DNA of 43,403 nucleotides. Source: Nitrospina sp. (GTDB lineage: Bacteria > Nitrospinota > Nitrospinia > Nitrospinales > JACRGP01). The notes beneath the pieces were generated by a model. That model ran no database searches, was not told where the DNA came from, and worked only from the letters and a program-made list of their open reading frames with translations. The stretch is from positions 1-43,403 of the forward strand of contig JACAVV010000038.1 of NCBI GenBank assembly GCA_024648695.1. The letters run 5' to 3'. Position 1 is the first letter of the stretch. The number at the start of each line of letters is the position of its first letter. Position numbers and translations under genes: made by a program. Positions 10,477 through 19,517 of this stretch are shown in pieces.

Positions 10477-12894
10477 ATGGCCGAACTGATAGAACAGATA
10501 AATATTGAAGATGAAATGAAGAGCGCTTACCTGGATTACGCCATGAGCGTGATCGTTGGCCGCGCCCTCCCCGATGTACGTGACGGATTCAAACCGGTGC
10601 ATCGTCGTGTTCTCTTTGTAATGCATGGATTGAATAACACGCACAATCGGCCATATAACAAATCGGCACGTATTGTGGGTGATGTTATGGGTAAATACCA
10701 TCCGCATGGGGACAACGCCATCTACGACACCATCGTTCGTATGGCCCAGGAATTCTCCCAGCGCCACCCGGTAATCGATGGACAAGGTAACTTTGGTTCG
10801 GTCGATGGCGATTCGGCCGCCGCCATGCGCTACACTGAAATCCGCATGGACGAAATAGCGCAGGAACTTTTGCGCGATCTGGAAAAGGACACAGTTCAGT
10901 TCACTCCAAATTATGATGGTTCCCTGGAAGAACCTCAGGTTTTACCGGCGGCGTTTCCACAGCTATTAGCAAACGGAGCTTCGGGAATTGCTGTCGGAAT
11001 GGCGACCAACATTCCTCCGCACAATTTAACGGAAATCATCAATGCGACCATTCATGTGATCGAAAATCCCGATTGTTCTCCGATGGACCTTCTGGATATC
11101 GTCGAAGGACCGGATTTTCCGACAGCGGGTTTGATTTATGGCACAGCTGGAATTCGTTCCGCATATCTTACAGGACGAGGCCAGGTCAAGATGCGCGGTC
11201 GCGCTGAAATTGAAACCTTTGGTAAAGAAGACCGCGAACGCATCATCATCAACGAACTTCCCTATCAGGTAAACAAGGCCCGTTTGGTTGCTAAAATCGC
11301 AGAACTGGTGCGCCATAAAAAACTTGAAGGAATATCGGATCTAAGGGACGAATCGGACCGCGAAGGAATCCGCGTGGTGGTCGAACTCAAACGCGGCACA
11401 ATGGGTCAGGTGGTCCTGAACAACCTTTATAAAAACACGCAACTGCAGGACACCTTTGGCATCATCATGCTGGCTCTGGTCAACCAGCAACCGAAGGTAT
11501 TGAACCTGAAGGAAGTGCTGGTTCACTTCGTCCAGTTCCGCAAGGAAATCGTCACACGCCGAACGCAATTCGATCTGAAAAAGGCACGCGAACGCGAACA
11601 TATTTATCTGGGACTGAAAATTGCCGTTGAAAATATCGATGAAATTGTTGCGTTGATTCGTGCATCGGATGATCCGGAATCTGCCAAAATCGGCTTGATG
11701 GAAGGATATGGCCTGACGGAAATCCAGGCGAAGGCGATTCTGGATATGCGTCTGCAAAGGCTTACCGGACTGGAACGCCAAAAGATTATAGAGGAATTGG
11801 AAGCCATTCAGAAATTGATTGCCGAACTGGAAGAAATTCTTGGTAGTGATGAACTCAAGTTAAAAATCATTCGCGAAGAAATGGAAACCATTCGGGATAA
11901 ATACGGCAACGAACGCCGCACCGAAATCGTGCAAACGGAAGAAGGCGATATTCATATTGAAGATATGATCGCTGATGAAGATGCCGTTGTTACCCTGAGT
12001 CGGGGAGGTTACATCAAACGGCAAAGTCCGGATAACTATCGAGCCCAGCGCCGTGGCGGCAAGGGTATCAAGGGCATGGAATTGAGGGAAGAAGATGTGG
12101 TCGAACAATTGTTCGTGGCTTCCACCAAGGACCATTTGCTCGTGTTCACCAGTTTGGGCAAACTGCACTGGTTGAAGGTGTACCAGATTCCCGAGGTCAG
12201 TAGAATCGCCAAAGGCAAATCGATTGCCAACGTGCTGGCCTTGAATGAGGGCGAAACTATCGCCAGTATTCTCTCGGTGAAGGAATTCGAAGAAAACAAG
12301 TTCGTTCTGGCTATGACCGAAAAAGGCATTGTGAAAAAGACCTCATTAATGGCCTACAGCAAACCGCGCCAGGGGGGCATCATAGGCCTCACACTGGATG
12401 AAGGTGACCGAATGATCGCGGCCAAGATAAGTGATGGAGAAAAAGACATTCTTCTCGCAACCCGGTCCGGAATGAGCATTCGCTTCAACGAAAAAGAAGT
12501 TCGCCCAATCGGGCGTACAGGTCGCGGAGTCAAAGGTATCCAGTTAAAAGGTGATGACGTGGTGGTGGGTGCTGAAATCGTCGAGCCGGGAAAATTACTG
12601 CTCACCGCTACCGACAAAGGTTACGGCAAGCGCACCATGCTGGAAGAGCACCCGGTGCAGGGCCGTGGTGGTCAAGGTGTTATCGCCATTCGCTGTAACG
12701 AAAAAATAGGTTCTGTGGTTGGCATTCAGTTGGTGTCGGATCAGGACGAATTGCTCATCATCACCACCAAAGGAACCCTGATCCGAATGAAGGTTGATGA
12801 AATTTCAGTGATTGGCCGAAACACCCAGGGTGTACGCCTGATTGGGCTATCTGATGACAACCGCGTGGTTTGCGTCGAAACCTTCATGGAATGA
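10477..12894 (+). CDS. gyrA: DNA gyrase subunit A
   Basis: GyrA is the breakage-reunion subunit of gyrase. In this 805-residue protein the active-site tyrosine is Tyr119 (AAMRYTE) and the N-terminal winged-helix region has the usual HPHGD. The GyrA box QRRGGKG (524-530) at the start of the C-terminal DNA-wrapping beta-pinwheel identifies it as gyrase and not topoisomerase IV ParC. The residue equivalent to E. coli Ser83 is Asn80 here, while the Asp87 equivalent is kept (Asp84). No other type II topoisomerase gene is seen in the window. It lies 245 bases after gyrB and 46 bases before the next gene, so it may head the unit running into serS. Confidence 0.98.
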   Translation: MAELIEQINIEDEMKSAYLDYAMSVIVGRALPDVRDGFKPVHRRVLFVMHGLNNTHNRPYNKSARIVGDVMGKYHPHGDNAIYDTIVRMAQEFSQRHPVIDGQGNFGSVDGDSAAAMRYTEIRMDEIAQELLRDLEKDTVQFTPNYDGSLEEPQVLPAAFPQLLANGASGIAVGMATNIPPHNLTEIINATIHVIENPDCSPMDLLDIVEGPDFPTAGLIYGTAGIRSAYLTGRGQVKMRGRAEIETFGKEDRERIIINELPYQVNKARLVAKIAELVRHKKLEGISDLRDESDREGIRVVVELKRGTMGQVVLNNLYKNTQLQDTFGIIMLALVNQQPKVLNLKEVLVHFVQFRKEIVTRRTQFDLKKAREREHIYLGLKIAVENIDEIVALIRASDDPESAKIGLMEGYGLTEIQAKAILDMRLQRLTGLERQKIIEELEAIQKLIAELEEILGSDELKLKIIREEMETIRDKYGNERRTEIVQTEEGDIHIEDMIADEDAVVTLSRGGYIKRQSPDNYRAQRRGGKGIKGMELREEDVVEQLFVASTKDHLLVFTSLGKLHWLKVYQIPEVSRIAKGKSIANVLALNEGETIASILSVKEFEENKFVLAMTEKGIVKKTSLMAYSKPRQGGIIGLTLDEGDRMIAAKISDGEKDILLATRSGMSIRFNEKEVRPIGRTGRGVKGIQLKGDDVVVGAEIVEPGKLLLTATDKGYGKRTMLEEHPVQGRGGQGVIAIRCNEKIGSVVGIQLVSDQDELLIITTKGTLIRMKVDEISVIGRNTQGVRLIGLSDDNRVVCVETFME

Positions 12895-12940
12895 TTCCCC
12901 GTTTTTCCCTTGTTTGAATCCTCTTAGATCCCGATATAGT

Positions 12941-13735
12941 ATGAATCGCCTCTCTCTTGTTGCCAGTAGTATTTTTCTCATTCTCACACTCACCGCCTGC
13001 GAGCAGGACCCCATGGATGCCCTTATTCAGAAGGCAAACGACGAATGGGTTCATGGACGCAATCATAGTTCCATCGAATTGTTCAAGTCGGTTCTGGAGC
13101 GTGCGCCTAATGGAAAGCAGGCAGAGGAAGCTTTGTTTCGTTTGGGGGAAGTGTATCATTTTGGGCAGGAAGATGACGGGCAGGCGGTAAAGTATTTCCT
13201 CGAAACGCTGAAGCTGAATAAGGAAAGTAAATATGCTTTGCCGGCACAAATGTACATCGCGGATATCGTAGAAAACGATTTGCAGGATTACGATCAGGCC
13301 ATCATCGAAAACCAGCGACTGCTGGATGATTTTGATTTGGGTAGCCGGGAACGGTCCAAAACCCGGTTTCGTATTGCCATGCTTTATTACAAGAAACACA
13401 ACCTTCATCAGGCGATTGCGGAACTTGAAACACTCGTGGATAAGTATCCAAACAGCATGCTGGCTGAAGAATCAAGTTTTAGAATTGTTGAAATCCTGTA
13501 TACTCTCAACCGCTGTTCGGATGCCGAGGATCTTTTTGGCTCGTTTGAAAAAAAATATCCCAACAGTTCCAGAAAAAACGAAATGGAATTTGTCCGCGCA
13601 TCCTGTCTGGAAGAAAAGGGCAAATCGAAAGAAGCTCTAAAACTGTTTCAAACCCTGGAAGAAAATTACAAATATCCCGCTCTCGTGAAAATGAAAATTG
13701 AAGGACTCAAAAAACGGATCAAAAAGGTGAAGTGA
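12941..13735 (+). CDS. TPR-repeat lipoprotein (BamD/YbgF-like architecture)
   Basis: The 264-residue protein has a signal peptide ending in Leu-Thr-Ala-Cys (Cys20), so it is a lipoprotein. The remainder is made of helix pairs typical of tetratricopeptide repeats: about 29-62, 63-98, 100-135, 140-175, 178-212 and 215-250, with recurrent A-x-x-x-x-x-x-Y-P patterns. This resembles BamD and YbgF/CpoB, periplasmic scaffold proteins of outer-membrane assembly and division. Identity with either is not clear, so I leave the function open. The start is set by the signal peptide; there is no evident ribosome site before this ATG. Its stop overlaps the serS start by one base (TGATG), implying translational coupling. 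Confidence 0.8.
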   Translation: MNRLSLVASSIFLILTLTACEQDPMDALIQKANDEWVHGRNHSSIELFKSVLERAPNGKQAEEALFRLGEVYHFGQEDDGQAVKYFLETLKLNKESKYALPAQMYIADIVENDLQDYDQAIIENQRLLDDFDLGSRERSKTRFRIAMLYYKKHNLHQAIAELETLVDKYPNSMLAEESSFRIVEILYTLNRCSDAEDLFGSFEKKYPNSSRKNEMEFVRASCLEEKGKSKEALKLFQTLEENYKYPALVKMKIEGLKKRIKKVK

Positions 13736-15006
13736 TGCACGACCTCAAAAAAATACGCGACGATCTCGACGGATTCAAATCCGGGCTCGCAAAACGCGGC
13801 GATTACAACGAATTGCTGGACCAGGTGATTTTTGCAGACAAGGAACGCCGCGACCTGTTGCAAAAAGCAGAATCGTTGAAAAACCGCAAGAAAACCATTT
13901 CCGCCCAGGTGGGCAAATTAAAAAAAGAAAAACAGGACGCAACCAAAGAGATGGAAGAGGTCAAACAGATCAATGAAGAGATCAAGGATCTGGACGAACG
14001 AACCGGTGCGTGCGATGAAAAACTGCAATCCATTTTGCTCGGTATCCCCAATATCCCCGACGCGTCCGTACCGGAAGGAAGCGATGAATCGCAGAATACG
14101 CTCGTGCGGGAATGGGGCGAAAAACCGGCGTTCGATTTTAAGGTGAAGAATCACCTGGAACTGGGTGAAGGACTGGGTATTCTGGATCTCAAGCGCGCCG
14201 CAAAGATTTCCGGAGCGCGCTTTGCCGTATTTAAAGGAGCCGGGGCTAAGCTTTTGCGGGGTTTGATCCAGTTCATGCTCGACACCCAGACCACCGAGAA
14301 CGGGTATGAAGAAATGTACCCGCCGTTTATGGTGAATGCCGACAGCATGACCGGGACCGGCCAGCTTCCCAAGTTCGAGGAGGACTTGTTCAAATTACGC
14401 GATGATCCCTTGTATCTGATCCCGACCGCAGAAGTGCCCGTCACCAATTACCACCGCGATGAAATATTAAAAGAGGAAAGCCTGCCGGTTAAGTACACTG
14501 CTTACACCCCCTGTTTTCGGCGCGAGGCCGGGTCGTATGGCAAGGACACGCAGGGCATCATACGCCAGCACCAGTTCGACAAGGTGGAACTCGTCAAGTT
14601 CGCCCACCCGGGCATATCTTATGATGAATTGGAAGCATTAGTGAAAGACGCGGAAAGTATTTTGCAAAAATTGGGATTACATTACCGCATCGTGACCCTG
14701 TGTACCGGCGACCTGGGGTTTTCATCCGCTAAAACCTATGATCTTGAAGTGTGGTTGCCCAGTCAGGACACGTACCGCGAAATATCGTCCTGCAGTAACT
14801 TCACCGACTACCAGGCCCGCCGCGCGCGTATTCGATTCAAGAAAGAAGGAGGCAAACCCGAATTCGTACACACCCTGAACGGAAGTGGTCTCGCCGCCGG
14901 ACGTCTTTTCGTCGCGATTCTGGAAAATTGCCAGAATGCAGATGGAACCATCAGCATCCCCGAAGCCTTGAGACCGTATATGAGTGGAGCGGAGACGATA
15001 GGGTAA
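13735..15006 (+). CDS. serS: Seryl-tRNA synthetase
   Basis: SerS charges tRNA-Ser with serine. The 423-residue protein has the N-terminal long antiparallel coiled-coil arm (about 30-100, rich in Lys/Glu) that grips the tRNA long variable arm. The class II catalytic core follows, with motif 2 FRREAG (261-266) and motif 3 GSGLAAGR (383-390). The length is normal for the family. The start is the ATG at 13735, one base overlapping the previous stop, with AAGGTGA upstream; a GTG at 13732 is the alternative. A hairpin with a T-run follows at 15040. Confidence 0.97.
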   Translation: MHDLKKIRDDLDGFKSGLAKRGDYNELLDQVIFADKERRDLLQKAESLKNRKKTISAQVGKLKKEKQDATKEMEEVKQINEEIKDLDERTGACDEKLQSILLGIPNIPDASVPEGSDESQNTLVREWGEKPAFDFKVKNHLELGEGLGILDLKRAAKISGARFAVFKGAGAKLLRGLIQFMLDTQTTENGYEEMYPPFMVNADSMTGTGQLPKFEEDLFKLRDDPLYLIPTAEVPVTNYHRDEILKEESLPVKYTAYTPCFRREAGSYGKDTQGIIRQHQFDKVELVKFAHPGISYDELEALVKDAESILQKLGLHYRIVTLCTGDLGFSSAKTYDLEVWLPSQDTYREISSCSNFTDYQARRARIRFKKEGGKPEFVHTLNGSGLAAGRLFVAILENCQNADGTISIPEALRPYMSGAETIG

Positions 15007-15039
15007 CCGACGGTATCGCTCTAGATCCATAAAATGACA

Positions 15040-15067
15040 CCCTCTCCCGAGAGGAGAGGGGATTTTT
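15040..15067 (+). terminator. Rho-independent terminator after serS (within repeat copy 3)
   Basis: An 8-base perfect stem, CCCTCTCC (15040-15047) with GGAGAGGG (15053-15060), has a 5-base loop and is followed by GATTTTTAT. The same sequence belongs to the dispersed repeat family: its complement reads GGATAAAAATC then the stem, like copies 1 and 5. The repeat thus seems to double as a terminator. Confidence 0.65.
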
Positions 15068-15122
15068 ATCCTAAACAAGGGTTGTTATATTTATCGCGAG
15101 TAAACTTAAATCGACTGTTTGT

Positions 15123-15917
15123 ATGAAAAATCTTATTAAAAATTCACTCCTTTTCACAATGTTTCTTTTCCTTACAGCCTTCACTCAGGCTCCAGGAGAG
15201 GTACCACCCGCTCAGGACGAAACCTTGTTCAAGGAATCCAAAGGTGTCGATCCTGAACGTGCGAAAGAACAATTGCAGGCAATTTACCTCAAGGCCAATA
15301 AAACACAGACCCTGTTCTGCGCCTGCGATTTCGATGAAGGCAAACAGCTCGATCCCGCAAAATGCGGTTACACGCCTAAAAGGGCTAAAGGAAAAAGGGC
15401 GAGAACGATGGATTGGCAACCGGCGATGACGCCGTTTCAGTATGGGAAAGTTTTAAAATGCTGGAGCGAGCGGATTTGCAAGCGTCATACAGGGCGTCCA
15501 TTCGCAGGACCTAAATGTTGTGAGAAAGTGGAACCGGTGTTCATGCGAATGCAGGCGGATATGCACAATTTATTTCCCGTCATCGGCGAGCTGGCGAGGG
15601 ACCGGGCGAACAAGGAGTTTAGCGAGATCAAGGGAGAAAAACGCAAATACGGTCAATGCGATTTCGAAGTGCGCCGACAAAGTGCAGAGCCGGCAGAAAA
15701 CATTCGCGGTGATATTGCCCGCGCCTATTTTTACATGTCGCAACAGTATAAGGTGCCGCTGAGAAAAAAGCAGGAAGACCTGTTCATCCATTGGCATGTG
15801 ACCGATCCGCCGGACCGCTGGGAAATGGACAGAAACTCGGCCATCGAAGAAATCCAGGGCAACCGCAACCCCTTCATCGACCACCCCGAATTGGCCGAGC
15901 GGGTGAAAGATTTTTAG
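15123..15917 (+). CDS. Endonuclease I (EndA/NucM) family protein lacking catalytic Glu-His
   Basis: The 264-residue exported protein (hydrophobic signal at about 6-22) aligns along its whole length with E. coli periplasmic endonuclease I. Shared landmarks are the Cys-x-Cys (66, 68), CGY (81-83), FQYG...CW (105-114), DMHNL (146-150), GELxxDRxN (155-163), YGQC (176-179), IARAYFYM (198-205) and QGNxNP (245-250). In active enzymes the beta-beta-alpha-metal motif reads WEHVVPA, with Glu binding metal and His as general base (Glu79/His80 in Vvn). Here the aligned residues are Gln99-Pro100 in DWQPAM, so both are lost while the metal-site Asn149 and the cysteines remain. The reading frame is intact. 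It is probably a non-catalytic relative, perhaps DNA-binding; a re-wired active site is less likely. Confidence 0.85.
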   Translation: MKNLIKNSLLFTMFLFLTAFTQAPGEVPPAQDETLFKESKGVDPERAKEQLQAIYLKANKTQTLFCACDFDEGKQLDPAKCGYTPKRAKGKRARTMDWQPAMTPFQYGKVLKCWSERICKRHTGRPFAGPKCCEKVEPVFMRMQADMHNLFPVIGELARDRANKEFSEIKGEKRKYGQCDFEVRRQSAEPAENIRGDIARAYFYMSQQYKVPLRKKQEDLFIHWHVTDPPDRWEMDRNSAIEEIQGNRNPFIDHPELAERVKDF

Positions 15918-15944
15918 TTAACCAAAGGTAGGGTTAAACAAACG

Positions 15945-16010
15945 CTCTCTCCCCGGGTGGGAGAGGATTAAGGTTAGGGGGAATTATAAGGCCGAAGGCC
16001 TACCCTCAAT
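15945..16010 (+). repeat. Dispersed hairpin repeat, copy 4
   Basis: Two hairpins form this copy: CTCTCCC (15947-15953) with GGGAGAG (15959-15965), and AGGCC-gaa-GGCCT at 15989-16001. The same two-hairpin order (CTCTCC stem, then GGCC-GAAG stem) recurs in other copies. It lies 29 bases after the endonuclease-like gene stop and may end that transcript, although no T-run follows the first stem. Confidence 0.55.
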
Positions 16011-16269
16011 CTTGCCCAGGTTTTTTTACATCCCTTGTTTCGTGGCATAGCGGGACAACGGGCCGATTCTTCTTCGCTTGCTTCAATAGTTTCAACCCCT
16101 TGTCCTCAATCCATAAAAAATCGAGCCCGGTGAGTTCCCTCTCTTCCACCGCACGCTTGAACCTGGCCCCGACGGCGCTCGAATAATAGATGGAGCGATT
16201 GGAATTCAATTGATGGGCTTTACAAGTCGGGTAGTCACCGGAAAAAATGTCCAATGGGCCGATGGAATA
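16006..16269 (-). pseudogene. Remnant resembling the C-terminus of an Imm11/double-CXXCG-type protein
   Basis: A minus-strand frame of about 85 codons has coding character at its centre: VGARFKRAVEERELTGLDFLW looks like the closing segment of immunity-type proteins (DUF1629/Imm11 or the double-CXXCG family), where a helix is followed by a Thr-Gly-hydrophobic strand. The upstream in-frame sequence (DSYSIGPLDIFSG) continues back past the only available start, a TTG at 16254, until a stop near 16280, so most of the gene is missing. There is no ribosome site. I read it as a decayed 3' fragment; a short functional peptide is possible but unlikely. Confidence 0.35.
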
Positions 16270-16369
16270 GGAATCCTTATAGTGTCATTTGCTCCCTTTA
16301 ATAGATACCATCAAAAATTTAATAAATCGTGTATCATGTTTTTAAAACCATTTGAGGAGGGATTGAAAA

Positions 16370-16576
16370 ATGACGTTAAAAAAGAAAGGAACGCTTTTGT
16401 TACTCGCGGGTTTTTTAGTTTTCATCGTAGCCTGTGCCGAACAAAAGCAAAAAGCGGAGGAACGGGGTAAGGTTCCGGGCAACACCATTCAAAACGCACA
16501 GGATAAAGCAGACGCCGCCGCTCAGAAAATGCAAGACCGCATGGGTCAGGCGCAAGACGGCGACAGCGAAGAGTGA
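16370..16576 (+). CDS. Small lipoprotein, entericidin-like size
   Basis: A 68-residue protein with a strong GAGGAGGG ribosome site nine bases before the ATG. The signal peptide ends in Ile-Val-Ala-Cys (Cys22). The mature 47 residues are polar and helical (Ala/Gln/Asp/Lys-rich, with repeated Met-Gln), with no hydrophobic core. Such short lipoproteins are common in the envelope; the function is unknown. It stands alone, 108 bases before the acetolactate-synthase-like gene on the same strand. Confidence 0.75.
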   Translation: MTLKKKGTLLLLAGFLVFIVACAEQKQKAEERGKVPGNTIQNAQDKADAAAQKMQDRMGQAQDGDSEE

Positions 16577-16684
16577 CCCATTTCAGGCAAATAAAAAAAT
16601 GTAAGGAACAGGCAGAGGCTCTCGACTTACACCTTTAAAAAGCTTTAAAGGAAACTTTATTAAACTGAATAGAAAGCACCGGCA

Positions 16685-18325
16685 ATGAAAGCATCTGATT
16701 TATTCATAAAATCGCTTGAGCATGAAGGAGTGGATACCATTTTTGGTGTTCCCGGCGAAGAGAATCTGGACCTTTTGGAATCTCTGCGCAATTCCTCAAT
16801 ACGGCTGGTGCTAACGCGGCACGAGCAAGCGGCGGGATTCATGGCCGCAACGTATGGCAGGCTCTCCGGAAAGGCCGGTGTGTGCCTTTCCACTTTAGGG
16901 CCCGGTGCCACAAATCTGGTGACTTCGGCCGCCTATGCCCAATTAGGCGCCATGCCGATGTTGATGATATCGGGTCAGAAGCCCATCAAAAAAAGCAAGC
17001 AGGGACATTTTCAAATCATCGACGTTGTGGAGATGATGCGGCCACTCACTAAATTCAGCAAACAGGTTATTCATGGCAACAGCATTCCCGTCGTCGTTCG
17101 GGAAGCGTTCCGAATCGCAGAAGAGGAACGCCCGGGAGCCGTGCACATCGAATTGCCGGAGGATATCGCCGCGGAGGACTCTACTTCGGAACCCCAGGAA
17201 GCGGTCGGTTCACGGCGGCCCAACCCGGATGAGTCTGCTCTGGATCAGGCGGCGGAAATGATTCGCACCGCCTCGCGTCCCCTTCTCCTCATAGGAGCAG
17301 GAGCCAATCGCAATCAAACCTGCAGAGCCCTTCGTCGTTTGGTCGACCAGACGGGGATTTATTTTTTCAACACACAGATGGGTAAAGGAGTCGTCGACGA
17401 ACGCCATCCGCGCTTTCTGGGCACAGCGGCGCTCTCCGATAAGGATTATCTGCATTGCGCCATCGAGCGAGCCGACCTCATCATCAATGTGGGACATGAC
17501 GTCATCGAAAAACCGCCGTTTTTTATGACGCCGGGTGGAACCAGGGTCATCCACATTAACTATTTTTCCGCCAAGGTAGATGAAGTGTATTTTCCGCAAT
17601 TGAACGTGGTGGGTGACATTGCTCAGAGTATAGAAGGTTTGAACCATCGATTGGAATTAAGCCCCAATTGGAATTTTGAATATTTCGACAGGGTTAAACA
17701 AGAGGTGGAACAGCATATAGAAGAAAAAAACGACGATCCCCGTTTTCCCGTCATACCCCAGCGTCTGGTTGCTGAAATCCGAAAGGTGATGCCGGAAGAC
17801 GGTATCATCACATTGGATAATGGGATCTACAAAATCTGGTTCGCGCGTAATTACAAAGCCTACGCATCCAACACAGTGCTTTTGGATAACGCGCTGGCGA
17901 CTATGGGAGCTGGTTTCCCCTCCGCCCTGTCCGCAAAGATGGTTCACCCCGGCCGAAAAGTCATGGCGATATGCGGCGACGGGGGATTCATGATGAATTC
18001 CCAGGAACTCGAAACCGCCGTCCGACTGGATATGGACATAACCCTCGTGATCCTGCGCGATGACGCATACGGCATGATCAAATGGAAACAAGCCGGAATG
18101 GGTTTTAAAAGCTTCGGACTCGACTACGGCAATCCGGATTTCGTAAAATACGCCGAAGCCTATGGTGCTCAAGGTCACAGATTACAAGATACCGAGAAAC
18201 TCGCCGAACTCCTTACCCACTGCCTTAACAGTAAAGGCGTCCACCTCGTAGAAATTCCTGTGGACTACAGCGAAAACGAACGCGTTCTCATAGAAGAGCT
18301 GGAAAAGAAAACCTGCATTTTGTAA
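16685..18325 (+). CDS. Acetolactate synthase-like TPP-dependent enzyme
   Basis: A 546-residue thiamine-diphosphate enzyme of the acetolactate synthase/pyruvate oxidase family, which joins 2-oxo acids after decarboxylation. The N-terminal pyrimidine-binding domain has the catalytic glutamate Glu47 (RHEQAAGFMA). The central domain spans about 190-340. The C-terminal diphosphate-binding domain begins its motif with GDGG (431-434) and continues to the expected Asn/Asp-containing stretch. The ending VDYSENERVL resembles catabolic AlsS-type enzymes. No small regulatory subunit (ilvN) is next to it and no decarboxylase gene is near, so the branched-chain pathway role cannot be confirmed. Alternatives are other TPP carboligases of the same family. 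Confidence 0.8.
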   Translation: MKASDLFIKSLEHEGVDTIFGVPGEENLDLLESLRNSSIRLVLTRHEQAAGFMAATYGRLSGKAGVCLSTLGPGATNLVTSAAYAQLGAMPMLMISGQKPIKKSKQGHFQIIDVVEMMRPLTKFSKQVIHGNSIPVVVREAFRIAEEERPGAVHIELPEDIAAEDSTSEPQEAVGSRRPNPDESALDQAAEMIRTASRPLLLIGAGANRNQTCRALRRLVDQTGIYFFNTQMGKGVVDERHPRFLGTAALSDKDYLHCAIERADLIINVGHDVIEKPPFFMTPGGTRVIHINYFSAKVDEVYFPQLNVVGDIAQSIEGLNHRLELSPNWNFEYFDRVKQEVEQHIEEKNDDPRFPVIPQRLVAEIRKVMPEDGIITLDNGIYKIWFARNYKAYASNTVLLDNALATMGAGFPSALSAKMVHPGRKVMAICGDGGFMMNSQELETAVRLDMDITLVILRDDAYGMIKWKQAGMGFKSFGLDYGNPDFVKYAEAYGAQGHRLQDTEKLAELLTHCLNSKGVHLVEIPVDYSENERVLIEELEKKTCIL

Positions 18326-18349
18326 CGGGTCAGCAGGTAGATAACCCTT

Positions 18350-18425
18350 GTAATGAATAAGAAGCCACCCTTTCCACTGCCGGGAGAAGACCGAGTGAAA
18401 TAAAACCGAAGGCCACCCTATTTTG
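18350..18425. repeat. Degenerate trace of the dispersed repeat
   Basis: The string CCGAAGGCCACCCT at about 18401-18414 matches the second hairpin region of copy 4 (CCGAAGGCCTACCCT at 15992-16006). The first stem is degraded. Nothing else is seen in the 220-base gap before the CorA gene except a TATAAT at 18491-18496 without a -35 box at good spacing. Confidence 0.3.
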
Positions 18426-18545
18426 GAAACGGTTTAGACTTTAAACAAAATTATAAACATCCTTTGTCAGGGATTTGATCGGGTTGATAATATAATTCCC
18501 GATTATTTTACCCAACTGTTAATTTGAAACTGATTGGAGGTCGTC

Positions 18546-19517
18546 ATGCTTCGGGTAATTCATTATGACCCAGAGAACGATATAACGGAATTCGGTGACC
18601 TGTCTTTAATAGACCGTTGGAATAAGGAGAATACGAGCATTATCTGGTTAGATATCTTTGGATTGAGTAAAAAAGAAGAAAGCACTTTGCTGGCAGGATA
18701 CTTTGACATAAGTCCTTTGGTAATATCGGATGCTCAAAGAGACAGGCATCCACCCAAAATTGAATTTTTCGAAAATTACTATTTTCTTTTGCTTAAAGGA
18801 CTGGATTCAAATACAAACACTATAGATTTCTCAACCATTCAGATTGCACTATTTGTTGGTGAACGGTTTTTAGTTTCGCGAAGAGCTTTTGAGTCTTTAA
18901 GTCTGGACAGGTCCTGGGTAGATGTTGAGGAAGGACGTCTTAAAATTTCCCGCGGCCTCAATCGCATTGTCTACCAATTATCACGAAAAATCACAGACCG
19001 GTTTACGCCGATTGTCCTTGATCAGGAAAAACAATTGGAAGATCTGGAAGAATCCATGTTCAATGATCCAAATGATTTTCTTCTTGAGCAACTCGTCAGG
19101 AATAACAGGAACCTTAAAAAATTGCGAAGAATTTTGACTTATCAAAAAGGGGTTTTTGATGAATTGGCTAATAGAAGCGAATTGCATTTAAACGAAATTG
19201 ATCGACATCAATTTACCGACGTGTATGAACACCTTGACCGATTGGCAAGCTTATCAAATCTGTATCAGGAGCTCACACTGGACCTTTTGAACGGATACAT
19301 TTCCCTGAGTTCCCACAAACTCAATAAGATTATCAAAGTCCTCACGATTGTAACTGTAGTCATGTTACCATTGACCCTCCTGGCAGGAGTATATGGAATG
19401 AACTTTGAAAATATTCCGGAACTAAAAGCCCCAAATGGTTATTTCATGGTTCTTGCAGTCATGGGTTTTACCGCTATCGGACTTATAATGTTTTTCAGGA
19501 AGATTAAATGGCTATAA
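18546..19517 (+). CDS. corA: CorA-family magnesium/divalent cation channel
   Basis: CorA proteins are homopentameric inner-membrane channels for Mg2+ or Co2+. The 323 residues show a large cytosolic domain (1-255) with a long helical stalk (about 150-260), then two transmembrane helices (about 263-283 and 298-317). Between them is the selectivity motif Tyr-Gly-Met-Asn (283-286). The C-terminus is basic (RKIKWL), as usual. The start is the ATG at 18546 behind TTGGAGG; an ATG 12 bases upstream lacks such a site. The stop region overlaps the start of the next gene by 10 bases, so a cation channel and a mechanosensitive channel are made from one transcript. ZntB-type Zn transport is an alternative within the family. 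Confidence 0.92.
   Translation: MLRVIHYDPENDITEFGDLSLIDRWNKENTSIIWLDIFGLSKKEESTLLAGYFDISPLVISDAQRDRHPPKIEFFENYYFLLLKGLDSNTNTIDFSTIQIALFVGERFLVSRRAFESLSLDRSWVDVEEGRLKISRGLNRIVYQLSRKITDRFTPIVLDQEKQLEDLEESMFNDPNDFLLEQLVRNNRNLKKLRRILTYQKGVFDELANRSELHLNEIDRHQFTDVYEHLDRLASLSNLYQELTLDLLNGYISLSSHKLNKIIKVLTIVTVVMLPLTLLAGVYGMNFENIPELKAPNGYFMVLAVMGFTAIGLIMFFRKIKWL

Noticed and set aside
18491-18496. TATAAT upstream of the CorA gene as a promoter
   Set aside because: No -35 box at 15-19 bases; candidates lie 10 or more than 20 bases away.
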